In this document: one piece after another, positions 23,338-35,309 of the stretch
How positions within the stretch are numbered: the stretch's first letter is position 1
How the letters are laid out: every line of letters starts with the position of its first letter
DNA from: Heterotrichella gracilis
Lineage: Eukaryota; Sar; Xanthophyceae; Tribonematales; Xanthonemataceae
NCBI GenBank assembly: GCA_032358255.1
Contig: JAULBX010031260.1
Coordinates: forward strand, 109,761 to 173,760
Direction: 5' to 3'
DNA length: 64,000 bases
Position numbers and translations under genes: made by a program
Notes under the pieces: generated by a model
The model's database searches: none
Told to the model about the DNA's origin: nothing
The model's input: the letters and a program-made list of their open reading frames with translations, nothing else

Positions 23338-26300
23338 TCAGTCCACTTTCCCTCGCACGTGCTGCCCCCCCGACAGCTCCTTGACCAGCTTCAGACACGA
23401 GGTGTACATCTGAGCAACCTTGTCCTCCTCCATCTCCTCTCTACTCCTAGGGACTTTGTGCTCCTCTACTGCGGCAAACAAAATGTACAAATATGTAAGT
23501 GAAAGAAAAAAAATTAAAAACTTCAAGAAAAAAACTTAAAAACAGAAAATTAAGCCCATGACGGCTGGGAATGCCTTTATGTTCATTTTGTTTTAGGTTT
23601 ACTTGTAAATAGGTTACAAAACGGTACATTTGACCAGCCTGTCCTTGAACAGGCACCATTATAAAGACCAGGAGGTAGCAAGTTGGTCCATCACAATAAT
23701 ACTACACAAGCCGATCTTCAAATGCCTTTCTTGCAATTGTGTTTAGTGGTCATTACCTTCTGCAGTGCCATCAACCCCCGCTCCAGATACTGACTGCGTG
23801 CCAGATTGCTGAAGCGCTGCAGCCGATTGGGTTTGGCTGTTCCCAGGTGCAGCCGTTCCATTTCCAACGTCAACCCCATTCTGAGCCACAGCTGTGGACT
23901 TGCCCTCCTGGTTGCTAGCTGCAACTCTGCGCGCCAGAGCGGCACGCACCTGCTGGCCAACTGCCTTGAGCGCACCATCGACTGTGGCACCAAAACTCAA
24001 CCTGCAGACAAACACAACCGGAGGATTTAAACGAACAAACAAACAAAAGGAGGATTTATACAGTACACGATCAACATCCACACAACCAGGACCCATCAAC
24101 AGGGTAATCATGGGCTCTTGATGACACATTAAACCAACTTGAATGCAGTGCTAAATGCAGCAACACCAATCCCTTGCAATTTTCAACCTTGTGAGCAGTT
24201 GTGGTCAGTTGCAAAACAAATGCAAAAGAACCACAGAAGCAGGGCTTCTGGTATGCATTACCTGCCACCAGAGGCTTTCCTCACATCCACCATCAGCTTG
24301 AGCATCCAGTACAGCTGCGTGACCCGCTCATGCTGCGAGCCCTTTGGGCTCAGCAACGCTACCATGCGGGCTGTGCTCTGGGCGGTAGCAGCGGGCTGCG
24401 CCGAGAATGGGTTGAGCAAGAATGCCCACAGCGCTCCGTGGCATTCCAACAGGCCCCCTGGCTGGAAATCGGGCGCTTGCAGGCGGGATTGCACTGTGGG
24501 CACGGCCGACACCCACTTGCAGGCAAAGCTTGATGCCGCACAGGCCAGCAGCAATGTGCGCCTGCATTGCACATGGAACTGATTGCCAGCTGTACTGTGC
24601 AGCACCTTTGAAAATATCGATGTCGAAATGTGACATAGACAACTGAACCACCCTCTAAATGCATGCACGCAACCACGTAAACGATTCCCGTTCATTTGGG
24701 CTACTTTTATGACCAGTCAAGGGGTATCATAATAGTCAGGGAGAGGAACGGCATATGCCAACATCCGTCAACCTTGACAACGGTTTGTCAAGCCCTGTGT
24801 CCTGAATTGGGTAAGTTACGCCCAGCAATGCTAACCTGACCTTTTTTAATGCACGTTCCTAACAACGAGAACATATGGCCTATCGTGTTTTAGAACACAG
24901 TACGTGCAAAATGATGGTGAGCATGCAGCCTCACCTGCCCAGCTCATACACTGGCTCACACCCATGCTCCCCAAACAGCGTCACCATGGATCGAAGCAAG
25001 CCCGCCTGGGACAGAGCCTTGCCTGTATCCACGTTGCCTGGAGCCTGCATGATGAAGAACAGCAGAATGGCAGACAGCGCCTGCACGTCTGCTGCAACAG
25101 GCCCCTCTACGCCTCCACCACCCTTCTTGGTGGCCATTGAAGTGCAGAGCTCGAGGGCGGTTGCTAGCACTGGCAGTAGGTGTGAGTGGAGGTGCTGCCA
25201 CAGCTTGGCCTGGGCGCTGGGTTGCTGTAATTGACCTGGAAAAGGAGGAGCACAAAAGGTCTTGTTGACACCCAGCAAAATAATACCTGTTCTCAATATT
25301 CCATGCAAACAGCACCCTTTTCCCACCATGATATGCAGAATGGCCCAAATGGATAGTCGCACACATCTCCATACATGTAAATCCCCATGTGACACTCTAC
25401 CACAGACTACCTGCTCCATCAAATGCAGCCTGTCAATAGCCTGATGCCTAAGTCACTAAAGGTGTAGTACCTGCCAGTGTTGCTGTGAAACCCAGGAGCA
25501 ATTGAGCGCTCTCCAGGTACTGCTCCTTGGCACCTTTACCCCCTGCAGGGCCCTCAGAAATCTCCCGCAAACCTGGCGGAGGCAAAACCATTGTCACATA
25601 AGCCTGGTAAGAGTCGGCATGGCGCAAGGCAATTGCCAACACTTGGTACTGCCAGCGCAGAATGCGGCCGGTTATTGGCACAACGCAAGATGGAATTATT
25701 CCCTCAACCGATTGCAACGTCTGACGCTTTCTCTGGCATTGCAAGTGCACTAGCACGACAGGCTCGTAACTTAAACTTTTAAGTCTTTTCGATGTCAAAT
25801 TAAGAACGATGTTTCACCACTTCAATGCCATGCAGCCTGGCGACTCACCCAAAGCATCCCATGTGTCCCGCAGCTGGCCCATTTCTGCAGGGCTGGCTGT
25901 CATTCGGTCTGTTGCCAGAGAAATGTAGGCCAGGAGCAGGGCCTGCAGGTCACTGCTGTGCGCATGTGATCGAAGCAGCTGCATGCACTGGTTGACGTGG
26001 CGCATGACCCGCTCCTGTTGCCAGGTATCGTCGTTTGAAAGCAGGTGGTATTGTATGTGCTTTGACAGGGCATCCAGCTTGACCTGCGCACGTGGAACAT
26101 GCATTGACTCTAGAAGGTTATGTGGCAAACTACAGGTCTCTAAGTTAGTGCATCTGGTGCATTGCCTTGGCCACAAGAAAATAATGCACCTCAGTCCTCG
26201 ATGTGAACAGCCTTGGTATGGGGAACAACAGATTGGAGGGTTGCATGAATTCTACACCTTCAAGCGCTCCCATTTATATGGCTTCACCATGACCTTGGCC

Positions 26301-28551
26301 CCAGGCACAGGCAAGTCCACTCGCCCAGAGGTGGATGGCAGCTCCATGTCCTCGTATGCTGTGCCATCATCGTCTTGCTGCACATGGCGCATGAGCAGTT
26401 GGTGCAACGTGCGTGGAAATGCCTATAGGCATGGTGCGGCATTGCATGGATGTGGCTGATCGCATGCATCCCGACAGTAGATGCCCACACGGAGCCATGG
26501 CCACCAACATGCATACACAGCCATGTATATCTTGTGTCCCCGCATCCATCAACCATGTCCCCCTTGCCCCGAAAATTTTCCAGGCATGTCAATTGCCTGG
26601 AGAATCCTGTGACTGCAATCCCAATAGCTTGGCGTTAGTCAGCCATGCAAGTGCGCACACCTGGTCAGAAAAGCGCTCCTGCTCCCATGATGCCGCCATC
26701 CCAGCGCCATCCTCATCCCTCAAACCCTGCCCCAGCTGCTGGAATGATTGCACATAGTCTTCCACACTAGAAGTTGCATCATCCGCGGGAGGGTTGTACC
26801 TGTGCATGAAATGCTAATTATTTCTAATTGTTTTTTTTTACATTTATGCCTGGAGTGCACGCTTTGTACTGTGCAATGGATTTACCAACAGTGACCAGTC
26901 ACCATGTGTCACCACGTGTGCAGAGTGCCTTGCTTTCATCAGCAGTGTGCATTAGCTTTTGGATGCAATCCTGCTTGGCCTCACCTGCCGAGTTGCTTGT
27001 ATGCGTCTTCATTTGGAAGGGACAGTAGCTCACCCGGCACTTTGACAAGGGCCGCTGCCAGTACCGACTGACATGCAGACTGATAACCTGCAGCAAAGCA
27101 GGCAACCCGTGGGGCGGCTGTGTGCTGGTGCCCTTGGTTTCTAGGAACTCAAAAATTCTCATATTCAAATACAGTATTCGGCCTGCCAAGATAGATGGGG
27201 GTGGCGCAAGGTGTGCAGGATGGATGCTACTGTGGCTGTACTGCGGAAATGCATGTCACTTCGTCCAACCATGTCCAACCATTAGGTGGAGGAAGGAACA
27301 CACCCCAGTGCATATGCGGCGGTGAGGCGGTCGGGAACGCACCTGCGTCACTGCTTTGTGCGCCCAAGCACAGGTTTTCAAGCAGCCTAGCGGTCAGAGG
27401 AAATTTCCTCTTCTTCCCTTTCTCGGCAGGCTTCCACAGCTCGCTTGCCAGTGCATCCAGATCACTGGCCGAGGCATCCTGGCAGGCAAAACCACATGTG
27501 GTTTAGGGCAAGGTGCAGATGCCGGACACCTCGGTTCATAGCTTCCAACAGCAGTACAAGTGGTATGCATGACAACATTATACTGGTGCAGATAATTTTG
27601 TGTGCATGCAAGCTCTATACCCAACTAATCCGTATGCATGCATATGCACATATATATGCATGCAAGCAATAGATTAAGCTAAACCACTACACCGGCGGCG
27701 AAGACGATGTCAATATCCTATGCAAGTTGCCTACCGGGAAGTCATACTGTAACTTGTCGTAGCACGACGCCGCGGTCACTGTGGCGGGCTGCGAGGCTGG
27801 GGAACGTTGTGCGTCTTCCAACGCAACGATCAGTTTTGCTGCGAAGCTGTCACTAGTCGTGGGCTCCTTCGCTTTGGGTGACTGAAAGCCTGGCTTTCTC
27901 ACTGGCTTGATGTTCAGGAGGTCTTCGTATGGGTTCTCAGACGGCTGCATGGTGTGATGAACATGCCAGATGCATGCATTGCTTTTCAACCTCCAGACAG
28001 GCGATCCTTGCCGATCCCGACGAGTCCACAAACCAGGTTCCACCCCTTCAGGTAATAATTCGTAGGTCGTGAGAACTAGACGATAGGACAGAAACTCAGA
28101 GGCCTTGTATGTCGGTGCAGTGATGGATCTAGCAAGGCCCGTCGCCTTCACCTGAAACAGGATAGAATCAGGGCAGAGTGCACGCGTATTTGTATGTATC
28201 CACGCACACAACTAGCTTTAGTATGCGCTGATCCTTGTTAGCGGGTGCATATGGGCGTGGATCCATCGATAGGCTTTGGCAATGAGAGTAACCCTAGACC
28301 CTAGCTCTCGACCCTCCCACTCACCTTGGCAGTGCCGGCGCACCTGCGGACCAACGATAACAGCTCCACACAAGCTCATGGGCGGTCAATCCATTATTCA
28401 GGGCTTGAACCCTTGTCAGGAAACCGGTTTCCAGTCTTACTCGCTGCCCTGAAAACTTCAAGAGTTGGCTGCGTATAGTGTACCGTGGCCAACCCAGTTT
28501 AAGCAGAACATTAGCGAACGCGCTTTGTTCTCCTTCCCCCAACACGCCCAT
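23338..28551 (-). CDS. Large helical protein of unknown function
   Basis: Twelve exons on the minus strand: 28325-28551, 27735-28128, 27343-27478, 26903-27182, 26661-26799, 26258-26422, 25849-26083, 25471-25572, 24935-25235, 24262-24561, 23757-24001 and 23338-23468. They join in one frame of about 884 residues. The first junction is the weakest: a TTTCAG acceptor at 28150 looks better but does not fit the phase of exon 1, so I used the in-phase acceptor at 28129. The exon 4 donor (26902) was also chosen by phase. The protein looks soluble and alpha-helical (LDALSKHIQYHLLSNDD; LQALLLAYISLATDRM), with an Ala/Gln/Gly-rich linker near residue 800 and a charged C-terminus. No signal peptide or membrane segment is seen. 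I do not recognise the family. It starts 181 bp from a divergent gene. Confidence 0.65.
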
Positions 28552-28732
28552 TTTCGTTTCTTTTAAGTTACGTCGTATCAACACAAGGACCTATATATCC
28601 GTGCCAACTGCTCTAAGCCGCCTTGGCCTTGACCATCTGGGCCCACCTGGACCGTGCCGTGACAGCAGATCATATCAATATCATATCTCAGGCCTTCATT
28701 GATAGCCAGCGTAGACTCAAAAACCACCCAAT
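28552..28732. promoter_or_regulatory. Compact bidirectional promoter region
   Basis: Only 181 bp separate the two divergent start codons (28551 minus, 28733 plus). Both promoters and 5' UTRs must fit here or overlap the transcribed regions. No TATA box is assigned. Confidence 0.5.
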
Positions 28733-29633
28733 ATGACGAGCTTTTCGGACATCATCAAGATCCTGTTCCCATTCAGTAAGTGCCACATATTTCTGCCCGG
28801 CATCGTGATTAATACAACGCCACACGGTTTGCGTAGTGAAGCCTAGCCTTTCCATCCCCTGCAACTTGTATGATTTGGGTGGTACTGCGATACTGCAATC
28901 CAACAAAACTCCCTTTGTCTCCATAGGTTGGTGCTTAGGCACTAAGAGCGATGACGACAACGCCAAGCCAAGGCAGGGCACTCCACTCACTGCAGCCCAG
29001 GGGACGGTTGCAGCAGCCACTCAGGGAACGTCAGCTGTCACCCCAGCAGACAGCCATAAAGCAGCGCCAACGGTAGCCCAAAGCACTGCCCCGCAGGAGC
29101 CTGAGGCACTTGTTGTGCAGCCGCTCTCACAGCCCAAGCAGCGCACCGCCAGCCAGGAAACAGAAGCCCCAGTTGTGGCCCAGATGGAGCAGGTACCCGC
29201 ACCAGAGTTACCAGAGCCAGAAGTTCCTGAGCCAATCGAGGTGCCTGTGGCGATACCTGCGCCAGAGCCAGTGGCTGTACAGGCGCAGGCTGACCCCGAA
29301 CCAGCCCAGGAGGTGGTGGAGCCACCCGTGCCCGAGGTTGCGTCCGAGGCCATCGCAGCCGCTCAGCGCATGGACTCCCAGCCAACCCCCGAGGAGATCC
29401 CCGCGCCAGAGCCGATGCCGGAAGCACAGCCGGAACCACAAGCTGCACCTGCGCCAGTTGCTGAGCCCGAGACTGCTGAAGCTCCTGGGGCACCATCAGC
29501 ACCCCAGGTGGAGGACAGCGTTTCGACTGAGGCCAGTGCAAGTGCAGAGCAGCCCGCTGCCCAAGCAGCCAAGAAGCAGCCCCAGCAGAAGAGGAGCAAC
29601 AGCAAGAAGGGGAAGAAGAAGGGCAAGCGCTGA
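28733..29633 (+). CDS. Pro/Glu/Ala-rich protein with basic C-terminus
   Basis: Two exons, 28733-28775 and 28927-29633, join in phase 1 to give 249 residues. The first exon encodes a short, partly hydrophobic N-terminus (SFSDIIKILFPFSWCLG) that could be a membrane or lipid anchor, with a possible acylated cysteine. The body is low-complexity and acidic, built of PEP, PAPEP and EPEPV repeats with no fold. It ends in a run of Lys and Arg (KKGKKKGKR) that could bind RNA or phospholipids or act as a nuclear signal. I do not recognise a family and assign no function. The promoter is shared with the minus-strand gene. Confidence 0.7.
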
Positions 29634-30260
29634 AGGGTTTGGGGTTGAAACCCTGAACCCTAAAGGGGTGGTCAAGGGCCGTAGTATCCATGGCCTGGGT
29701 CCCTCAACTGTTGACAACGAAGATCCTGAGGAGGTATTGCATCAGCAGGGTGTTGAGAGTTGGATGGAACATCGAGTAGCTTTTCAAGTGGGGTCAATAT
29801 ATTAGCCCCTCTACTTTATCATTTAAAAAACGCTTGTGTCCTGGCCAGCCATATTATTATTACAGGGCCGCATTGCATTGTGGCTGCTGGACCGATGGTG
29901 CTTTTCCTTTAATACCCATTTGGGATATTTATTCAAAGCCATGCCAGTGCGCCCTACCATTAAAGGCACTCGAAGGATTTTGCTTTGCGCACCTGTCCAG
30001 GATTTTGCTTTGCGCACCTGTCCCTAGCTGTGCAACATACGTTCTTTATGACACCTATCCTGTATCGCAACCGGTTTGAGTATGACAGAAAGTATCAGTA
30101 CCACACCCAGTTATGAGTCTGTGCCTTGCTTGCCTCCCACCCAAGGTACACAACTATGCACAAGTTGATGAAGTTTCTCAGCTGACCGCCAGCTGTGGGG
30201 ACTGTTCCTTTTCCAACCTGTAACTACGGTCACCGGCTGCCTTTGACCAGACTGAACACG
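29634..30260. other. Intergenic region with a 25-bp tandem repeat
   Basis: A perfect 25-bp tandem duplication lies at 29974-29998 and 29999-30023 (AGGATTTTGCTTTGCGCACC...). One CCCTAAA unit follows the stop codon at about 29655. No gene is seen. Confidence 0.6.
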
Positions 30261-33200
30261 ATGACTGATCCTTCAGGCTTGTGGGAAAGGATCAGGCCAT
30301 TGGATAAGCTGACCATAAAAGTGGTGGTAGATAACGAGTCCGACGGCCTGTCCTCAGCTTGTAGGTGTTGTGGTGAGGACGTTGGAGTCAGCTACGCCTC
30401 TGAATTCACCAAGCTGGCATTATCTGGGCAGCCGCTGGACTTTGACAGGGTTTGTCAAGCTGCACATGGCTTGTCCCTCCTGTTGGTTGCTGAAGCTGGG
30501 GGTGTCAAGCACACTCTGCTGTTCGACACCGGACCCACAAGGGAAATATGGAGGAGGAACGCTGAGGTGCTTGGCATAGCGTGCCAAGACATCGAGGCGG
30601 TGATGCTGAGCCACTGGTGAGGCATGCCTGCATGCGTTTTGAAAACGCATGGAAACCCACCGCCTGCACATGCGTTTTGGCTAACTGCAAGAGCTTGGAT
30701 GTCCCGATGTTTACCCGTGAAAACATGGGATTTAGCAAATAACCAAGGCGAGTACCCGACCATTGCACATGCATGCAACTGCACATTGTAAAATGCATGC
30801 ATGCATGTGCGCCTTGCGTCTTTTAAACCTGTACGCCAGCAGACCAGCAAGTGCATCAATACCTGCCACCATAATGTCAGTTTAGCTGCCGGCATGCAGG
30901 CATGTGGATCACAGCTGTGGCTTACCCACCGTGCTGGAGATGGCATGCAAGGACACATCGGCTACAGTGGTGGTTGACCTCCCTATCAACCACCCCGCCA
31001 ACCGAGGGGTCAGGTTGGGTCCCAGCAACGTTTGGCCCTTTGGTGAAGTGGGTACCACCACCCCATTTCATCACCTTTACAGAGTGGCCTGTAACAGTCC
31101 TGTGGTATAGTGCGTCTGCGCAAACCCTGATGATACTAGGGTGACCAGGTAACCTAATCCCCGCCAGGCGCTGCATCGAACAGGTGTCATGGCACAGCTA
31201 CCAAAGTTGTTTGCCTCTTAGGACAGTAAAATGGCGCCGAATTACAAGCACCAACCGTCTCTGTTCCACCCTAAACCCTAACACCCGCAGGACCCTACTC
31301 TCCAGGAGCTGCGGGACACTGGTGCAGACATACGCCAGGACCCCACACCACACCTGCTGCTGGATGAGTGCTTCTACGTCAGCGGCCTCATCCCACGCAT
31401 CACTGATTTCGAGACGGGGATGTCGCAGCACTGCAGCAAATGGGTATGTGCGCAAGGAGGAAGGGTGTTGGACTGCCTGGCATAAACCACATGAATGTCT
31501 GCGGAAATTGCGTTAAACCGCTTCCATTATGTAATCACATATAATGGAGCTGATGGGGTAATGGGGATGAGAGGTGGCACTAGGGGGTTGGGGAGAGTGG
31601 GGAGGGGATGTGGGGAGCGGCCGGAGATGCAAGGCACAAGATTGATGAGGATTGAGTATGCATGTAATGGGCGCCGCTGGTGACGATGACAGCACGCATC
31701 AACATGAAACAGAGTTATGTCTTGTTTCCCCCTGGCATGCAGCTCCTGCCGCAAAAATTGCACTTAGCTAAACGTTACGCCAGCATAGCACCGCGCTGAC
31801 TATGCTCCTCCTAAGTGTGTGCCCTCGGGATTGCAGGAGGCTGGTGGGGACTGGGAGTCTGACCCGCACATCATGGAGGAGCGCTACCTGGCTGTCCTGG
31901 TGAAGGGTAAGCAAGTACCCTAAATCCTAAACCCTAAACCCTAAATCCTAAATCCTAAATCCTAAACCCAAAACATCATGGAAGAAAGCTACCTGGCTGC
32001 CCTGGTGAAGGGTAAGCAAGTACCTCAATGGGCACATGCTTTGACAGTGATTGCAATGGCTGTGGAATGCCATTACCTGGCCTCCAATGACAGGCATATT
32101 ACAACAAGCATGCATCGAGGCATCGGTGATTGCTACACGCCAAAAGGCACGTGTTAATCCAAGTTGTCCAAGCGCCCTGCATTCAACGATGGCAAGGCTG
32201 GGCACCAAACCAGCAGCCATTAGTGTGCAACTTGTTACCACATGCACAGATTTCATGATGACCACTCAGGTACCCATCACCTGTTGCCTGGGTTGAATGC
32301 ATGGATTTACAAAACCATGTGATGTAATACACCGCCTTATATAACATGCCGCAATGTGATGGAGATAGTAGGATGGGCCTGGTACTGGTCAGCGTCTATT
32401 GGGCCGTACTGATGCAATGAGGTTTTGTATGATGCAGGACATGGGCCGGTGGTGTTCAGTGCGTGCTCCCACGCTGGCATCGTGAATGTGCTCAAGGACG
32501 TGGGGAATGTCACACAGCAGGGCACATATGCGGTGTTTGGAGGTGAGCTGCTGGTCATGGAAGACAGATACCGATTAATCATGACAGATAATGATTGGTC
32601 ATGACCATGCGCTACCAAAACAACGATTGCACGTACAATAAGTATAGGTGACCCCCCTCCTGCACTCAATGACACCAATAGAGACCTAAACCACGTGTGC
32701 CAGCCTTCACCTGATTTACGCGAAATTGAGGTGCGCACCAGTGAGACCAGAGGGTCCCTACGGGAGGAGGTCGACGAAGAGTCCAACCCCTGCAGTTGAG
32801 ACCCTCCACCACTTTACAAAGTTGGAAACTGGAAGTGCAGGGCTTCAGTTGCCATACAGGGAGAGGGAGGCGTGCCATCATGACATTGCTACAGGGGCTG
32901 ATCCCCGTACCCGGAACCCAAACCCTACTAGGGTTTATAACTGTATTGTGTGCACACCCCTGGCTGGCAAGGAGGGCGAGGCGCCCACAATGACGCCGAT
33001 TCGGCTTTGTAGGAGCTGAACCCTAAACCCTAAACCCCAACCCATGGATCCACCTGGCTGGCAGGGAAGGAGAGGCTCGCATCGATGTCACTGTGAGGGC
33101 GCTGCAGGAGCTCACTAAACCCTAGAGCGTAACCCTAAAGCGTAACTCTAAACCCTACCCCGTGTATGCAGGGCTCCACCTGGCTGGCAGGGAGGGAGAG

Positions 33201-33383
33201 GCGCGCATCCATGACACTGTAAAGTCCCTGAAGGAGCTCAACCCCCGCCTACTGTTCCCTGGCCACTGCACCGGCTGGAGGGCCAAGGCGGTGCTGGTGC
33301 AGGCGTTCCCTGAGCGGGCAATGCCTTGTGTGGTGGGGGGCACGTGGGAGATTGCATACAGGCCCGGCAGTGGCGGAGGGTAG
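30261..33383 (+). CDS. Metallo-beta-lactamase-fold hydrolase (dihydropterin-ribofuranosylaminobenzene phosphate synthase-like)
   Basis: Six exons: 30261-30616, 30900-31047, 31291-31443, 31837-31906, 32438-32542 and 33172-33383, giving 347 residues. The metal-binding motif SHWHVDHS (H-x-H-x-D-H) is split by intron 1, with the W codon across the junction. Upstream is TLLFDTGP, the conserved aspartate strand. Later come SACSHAGIVNVL, matching the C-S-H-A-G-I-x-N motif of this MBL subgroup, and FPGHCTGWRA, with the last metal-binding His. The subgroup is named after an archaeal pterin-pathway enzyme, and the eukaryotic substrate is not established. The short exon 1 insert with C-x-C-C is unusual. 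Introns 4 and 5 contain decayed copies of the start of exon 6 and the end of exon 4, separated by CCCTAAA tracts. The true exons are those that keep the frame. Confidence 0.85.
31918..31969. repeat. Interstitial telomere-like tract
   Basis: Seven CCCTAAA/TCCTAAA units lie directly after the donor of exon 4 of the MBL gene, between the true exon end and its intronic duplicate. Confidence 0.9.
31973..32024 (+). pseudogene. Intronic copy of the 3' end of MBL exon 4
   Basis: ACATCATGGAAGAAAGCTAC and the following bases, including a GTAAGC donor, repeat the exon 4 end and donor at 31869-31919 with a few substitutions. It has no acceptor of its own nearby. Confidence 0.85.
32950..33123 (+). pseudogene. 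Two intronic copies of the start of MBL exon 6
   Basis: Segments 32950-33017 and 33050-33113 both match the first 75 bp of exon 6 (33172-33247: GLHLAGREGEARI...KEL). Each copy passes into CCCTAAA-type sequence at the point where the true exon reads CTCAACCCC. Confidence 0.85.
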
Positions 33384-33952
33384 GTTGCGCGGTGCAGCAA
33401 CTGGAGGATACATGCAGTTTGACATTACAGTGCAGAGGATGGTGGTGGTAGATTCAGGTGCTGCGCAAATGCACGCAATTGAGGGATTCAGGCTGTGCAT
33501 ACTGGCCCATTTGGTGGCGACTGTGTGACGCTTTGTCAGCGACACAGTCTTTTGTCCTGTGCGCGTTGTGCGCATTTTTCAACTAATTCACAATCATCCT
33601 GTATCATTATTACAAGGTTTAGTGGTTCAAACAACGTATTATAGAGCATTCAATCAACTTGTAAAACAGTGGTGACAACAAGTTCCACAGCAACACATAC
33701 AACACATTCCACATTTCTCTTCACTTTTCTGGATTGTCTTGCGGTAAAATAACACTCCTTAGCATGTCTGCATAATCTTGCGGTAAAATACCACTCCACA
33801 GCATAGAGTGTCCAGTATTACGTACACCTTGTATCCATTGTCACACACTCAGCAATGCTCAGGTATTATTCATTCATCAGTATTTATTACTCAGTAGCAG
33901 TATACTAGTAATCTTGTTGCTATCGTGTCTTTCGCTATTTCTAGTGAAAAAT
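33384..33952. other. Intergenic region between convergent genes
   Basis: This holds the 3' flanks of the MBL gene and the secreted-protein gene. A short direct repeat (CTTGCGGTAAAATA) occurs at about 33738 and 33778. Nothing else is seen. Confidence 0.5.
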
Positions 33953-35309
33953 CTATCCTAGGATTCCACCCAACAACCCTCCTCCACCGGACAGCCCACC
34001 GCCCAACAGCCCACCCAGAGATCCCAGGATTTGGTTGAGTGCCCCCAGCAGCCCCACCCCCTTGAGAAGGTTGGCCACACCACACAGCAGGTCACCCAGC
34101 AGTCCAGCGCCTGGCACTGCAGTGATGTTGAGGATAAGCTCGTTCAGCTTCACCTTGAGGCCCAACAGGTTGAGGTCGAGCTTGCCCAGGTCTAGGTTGA
34201 GGATGTCGCACTGCGCAGGGGAGGGCAGTATCATTGATTTATTGTTCCATGGTCGTCAAGGGGGTGGAACTGGTGCAAGCATGTGTGGGAAGGCCAAGCA
34301 CAATGCAGACAAGCATACTATGCACAACTACATATGTCTGGAGGATGTTATTAAATATTGAATAAGCTTATTCATTGTATGCAACTATCTTCCTCAATTG
34401 TCGAGTGCGCAAGCTTTATGGTTAAGGGTTTTGAATTGCAAGCTTTATGGTTTTAGGTTTTGAATTCAAGGTGTTTGCATTTACCCCAAGAGCCAACAGC
34501 CGCCTGCCCGACACATTCTTCTCCAGCACCTTCTTGCCGTTCTGCACCACGCTGTATGACTTGATGGGCCAGTTGAACTCCTTGGCACCGCTCATGCCAG
34601 GTCCATCAATGCGCCACTTGAGGCACACGGGGTGGTTGGGAAGGGTACCATCTCCGCAGCACAGTGGCTTGCCATCTCCGTTCCCGTTGCTGCAGCCACC
34701 AGCATAGCCTGGAGGCAAGACTGGGGCACGGGAGCCTGGGGCACTGGGACCCACAAGGCGCAGGCTGTACACCTGTAAAGAGGGAAGAGGAGTGTGTCAG
34801 GCCAGCAGCACCAGAGTATACTCGCAGCTGGTGTGCAACCTTTGGGTCCACAAGCTGACAGGCTATGTAAAACACCTATGTCAATCGATCATAGTAGGTC
34901 TATGCAGATTTTGACCATGCACGCATACAGGGCCCTGTATGCTGGGGCAGGCATGCGGATACCGCATGTGGAGTCAACTGATGCAGCGCAAAACACACTT
35001 TGTACAACACATGCGCGCCAGACAGGGAACAGCTGCCTTTAAGGCAGTACATATATGCCACAGTGCCAAGCGGCAACAGCTTGTTGTACAGGCCGCCCCT
35101 AGCTAGGGTCTAGGGTTCGAGCTCACCTTCTTGCCAACGTGGTACTTGATTGCCTTCTTGGCCCAGTTGTCCACTCCGGTGTACCCCGTGCCACTGCCAC
35201 CGGTCTTCGCTTGTGAGGAGTTGCCGTTGTTGGTGCCCGGCACGCAAATGGCGAGGGCCGCAGGTGCAAGCACCAGCGCGACCGCTAGCACGGCCAGCAT
35301 GGACCTCAT
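33953..35309 (-). CDS. Secreted protein with bacterial-type C-terminal domain
   Basis: Three exons on the minus strand, 35127-35309, 34485-34772 and 33953-34210, all phase 0, give 242 residues. The N-terminus is a clear signal peptide (MRSMLAVLAVALVLAPAALA). Exons 1 and 2 each hold a related segment (NWAKKAIKYHVGKKV and NWPIKSYSVVQNGKKV), suggesting an internal repeat; exon 2 also has a Cys-rich GDGKPLCCGDGTLPNHPVC stretch. Exon 3 encodes CDILNLDLGKLDLNLLGLKV, then LNITAVPGAGLLGDLLC and a Gly/Leu-rich tail. From memory, this pattern is common in secreted proteins of actinobacteria and related bacteria and unusual in algae. Its function is unknown. The domain occupies its own exon, as expected if it was acquired by exon addition or transfer. 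Confidence 0.78.

Noticed and set aside
28129-28155. TTTCAG acceptor for exon 2 of the 12-exon gene
   Set aside because: It would place a stop or a frame error after exon 1. It remains possible if exon 1 has another donor, so the junction is marked as uncertain.
29021-29805. Several long frames antisense or shifted to the Pro/Glu/Ala-rich gene
   Set aside because: They are shadows of the repetitive sequence. Only the plus frame with the spliced start and Lys-rich end is coherent.
31918-31969. CCCTAAA arrays as a chromosome end or CRISPR
   Set aside because: The arrays are short and interstitial, lie inside genes, and have no spacers. They are not a telomere or a CRISPR locus.
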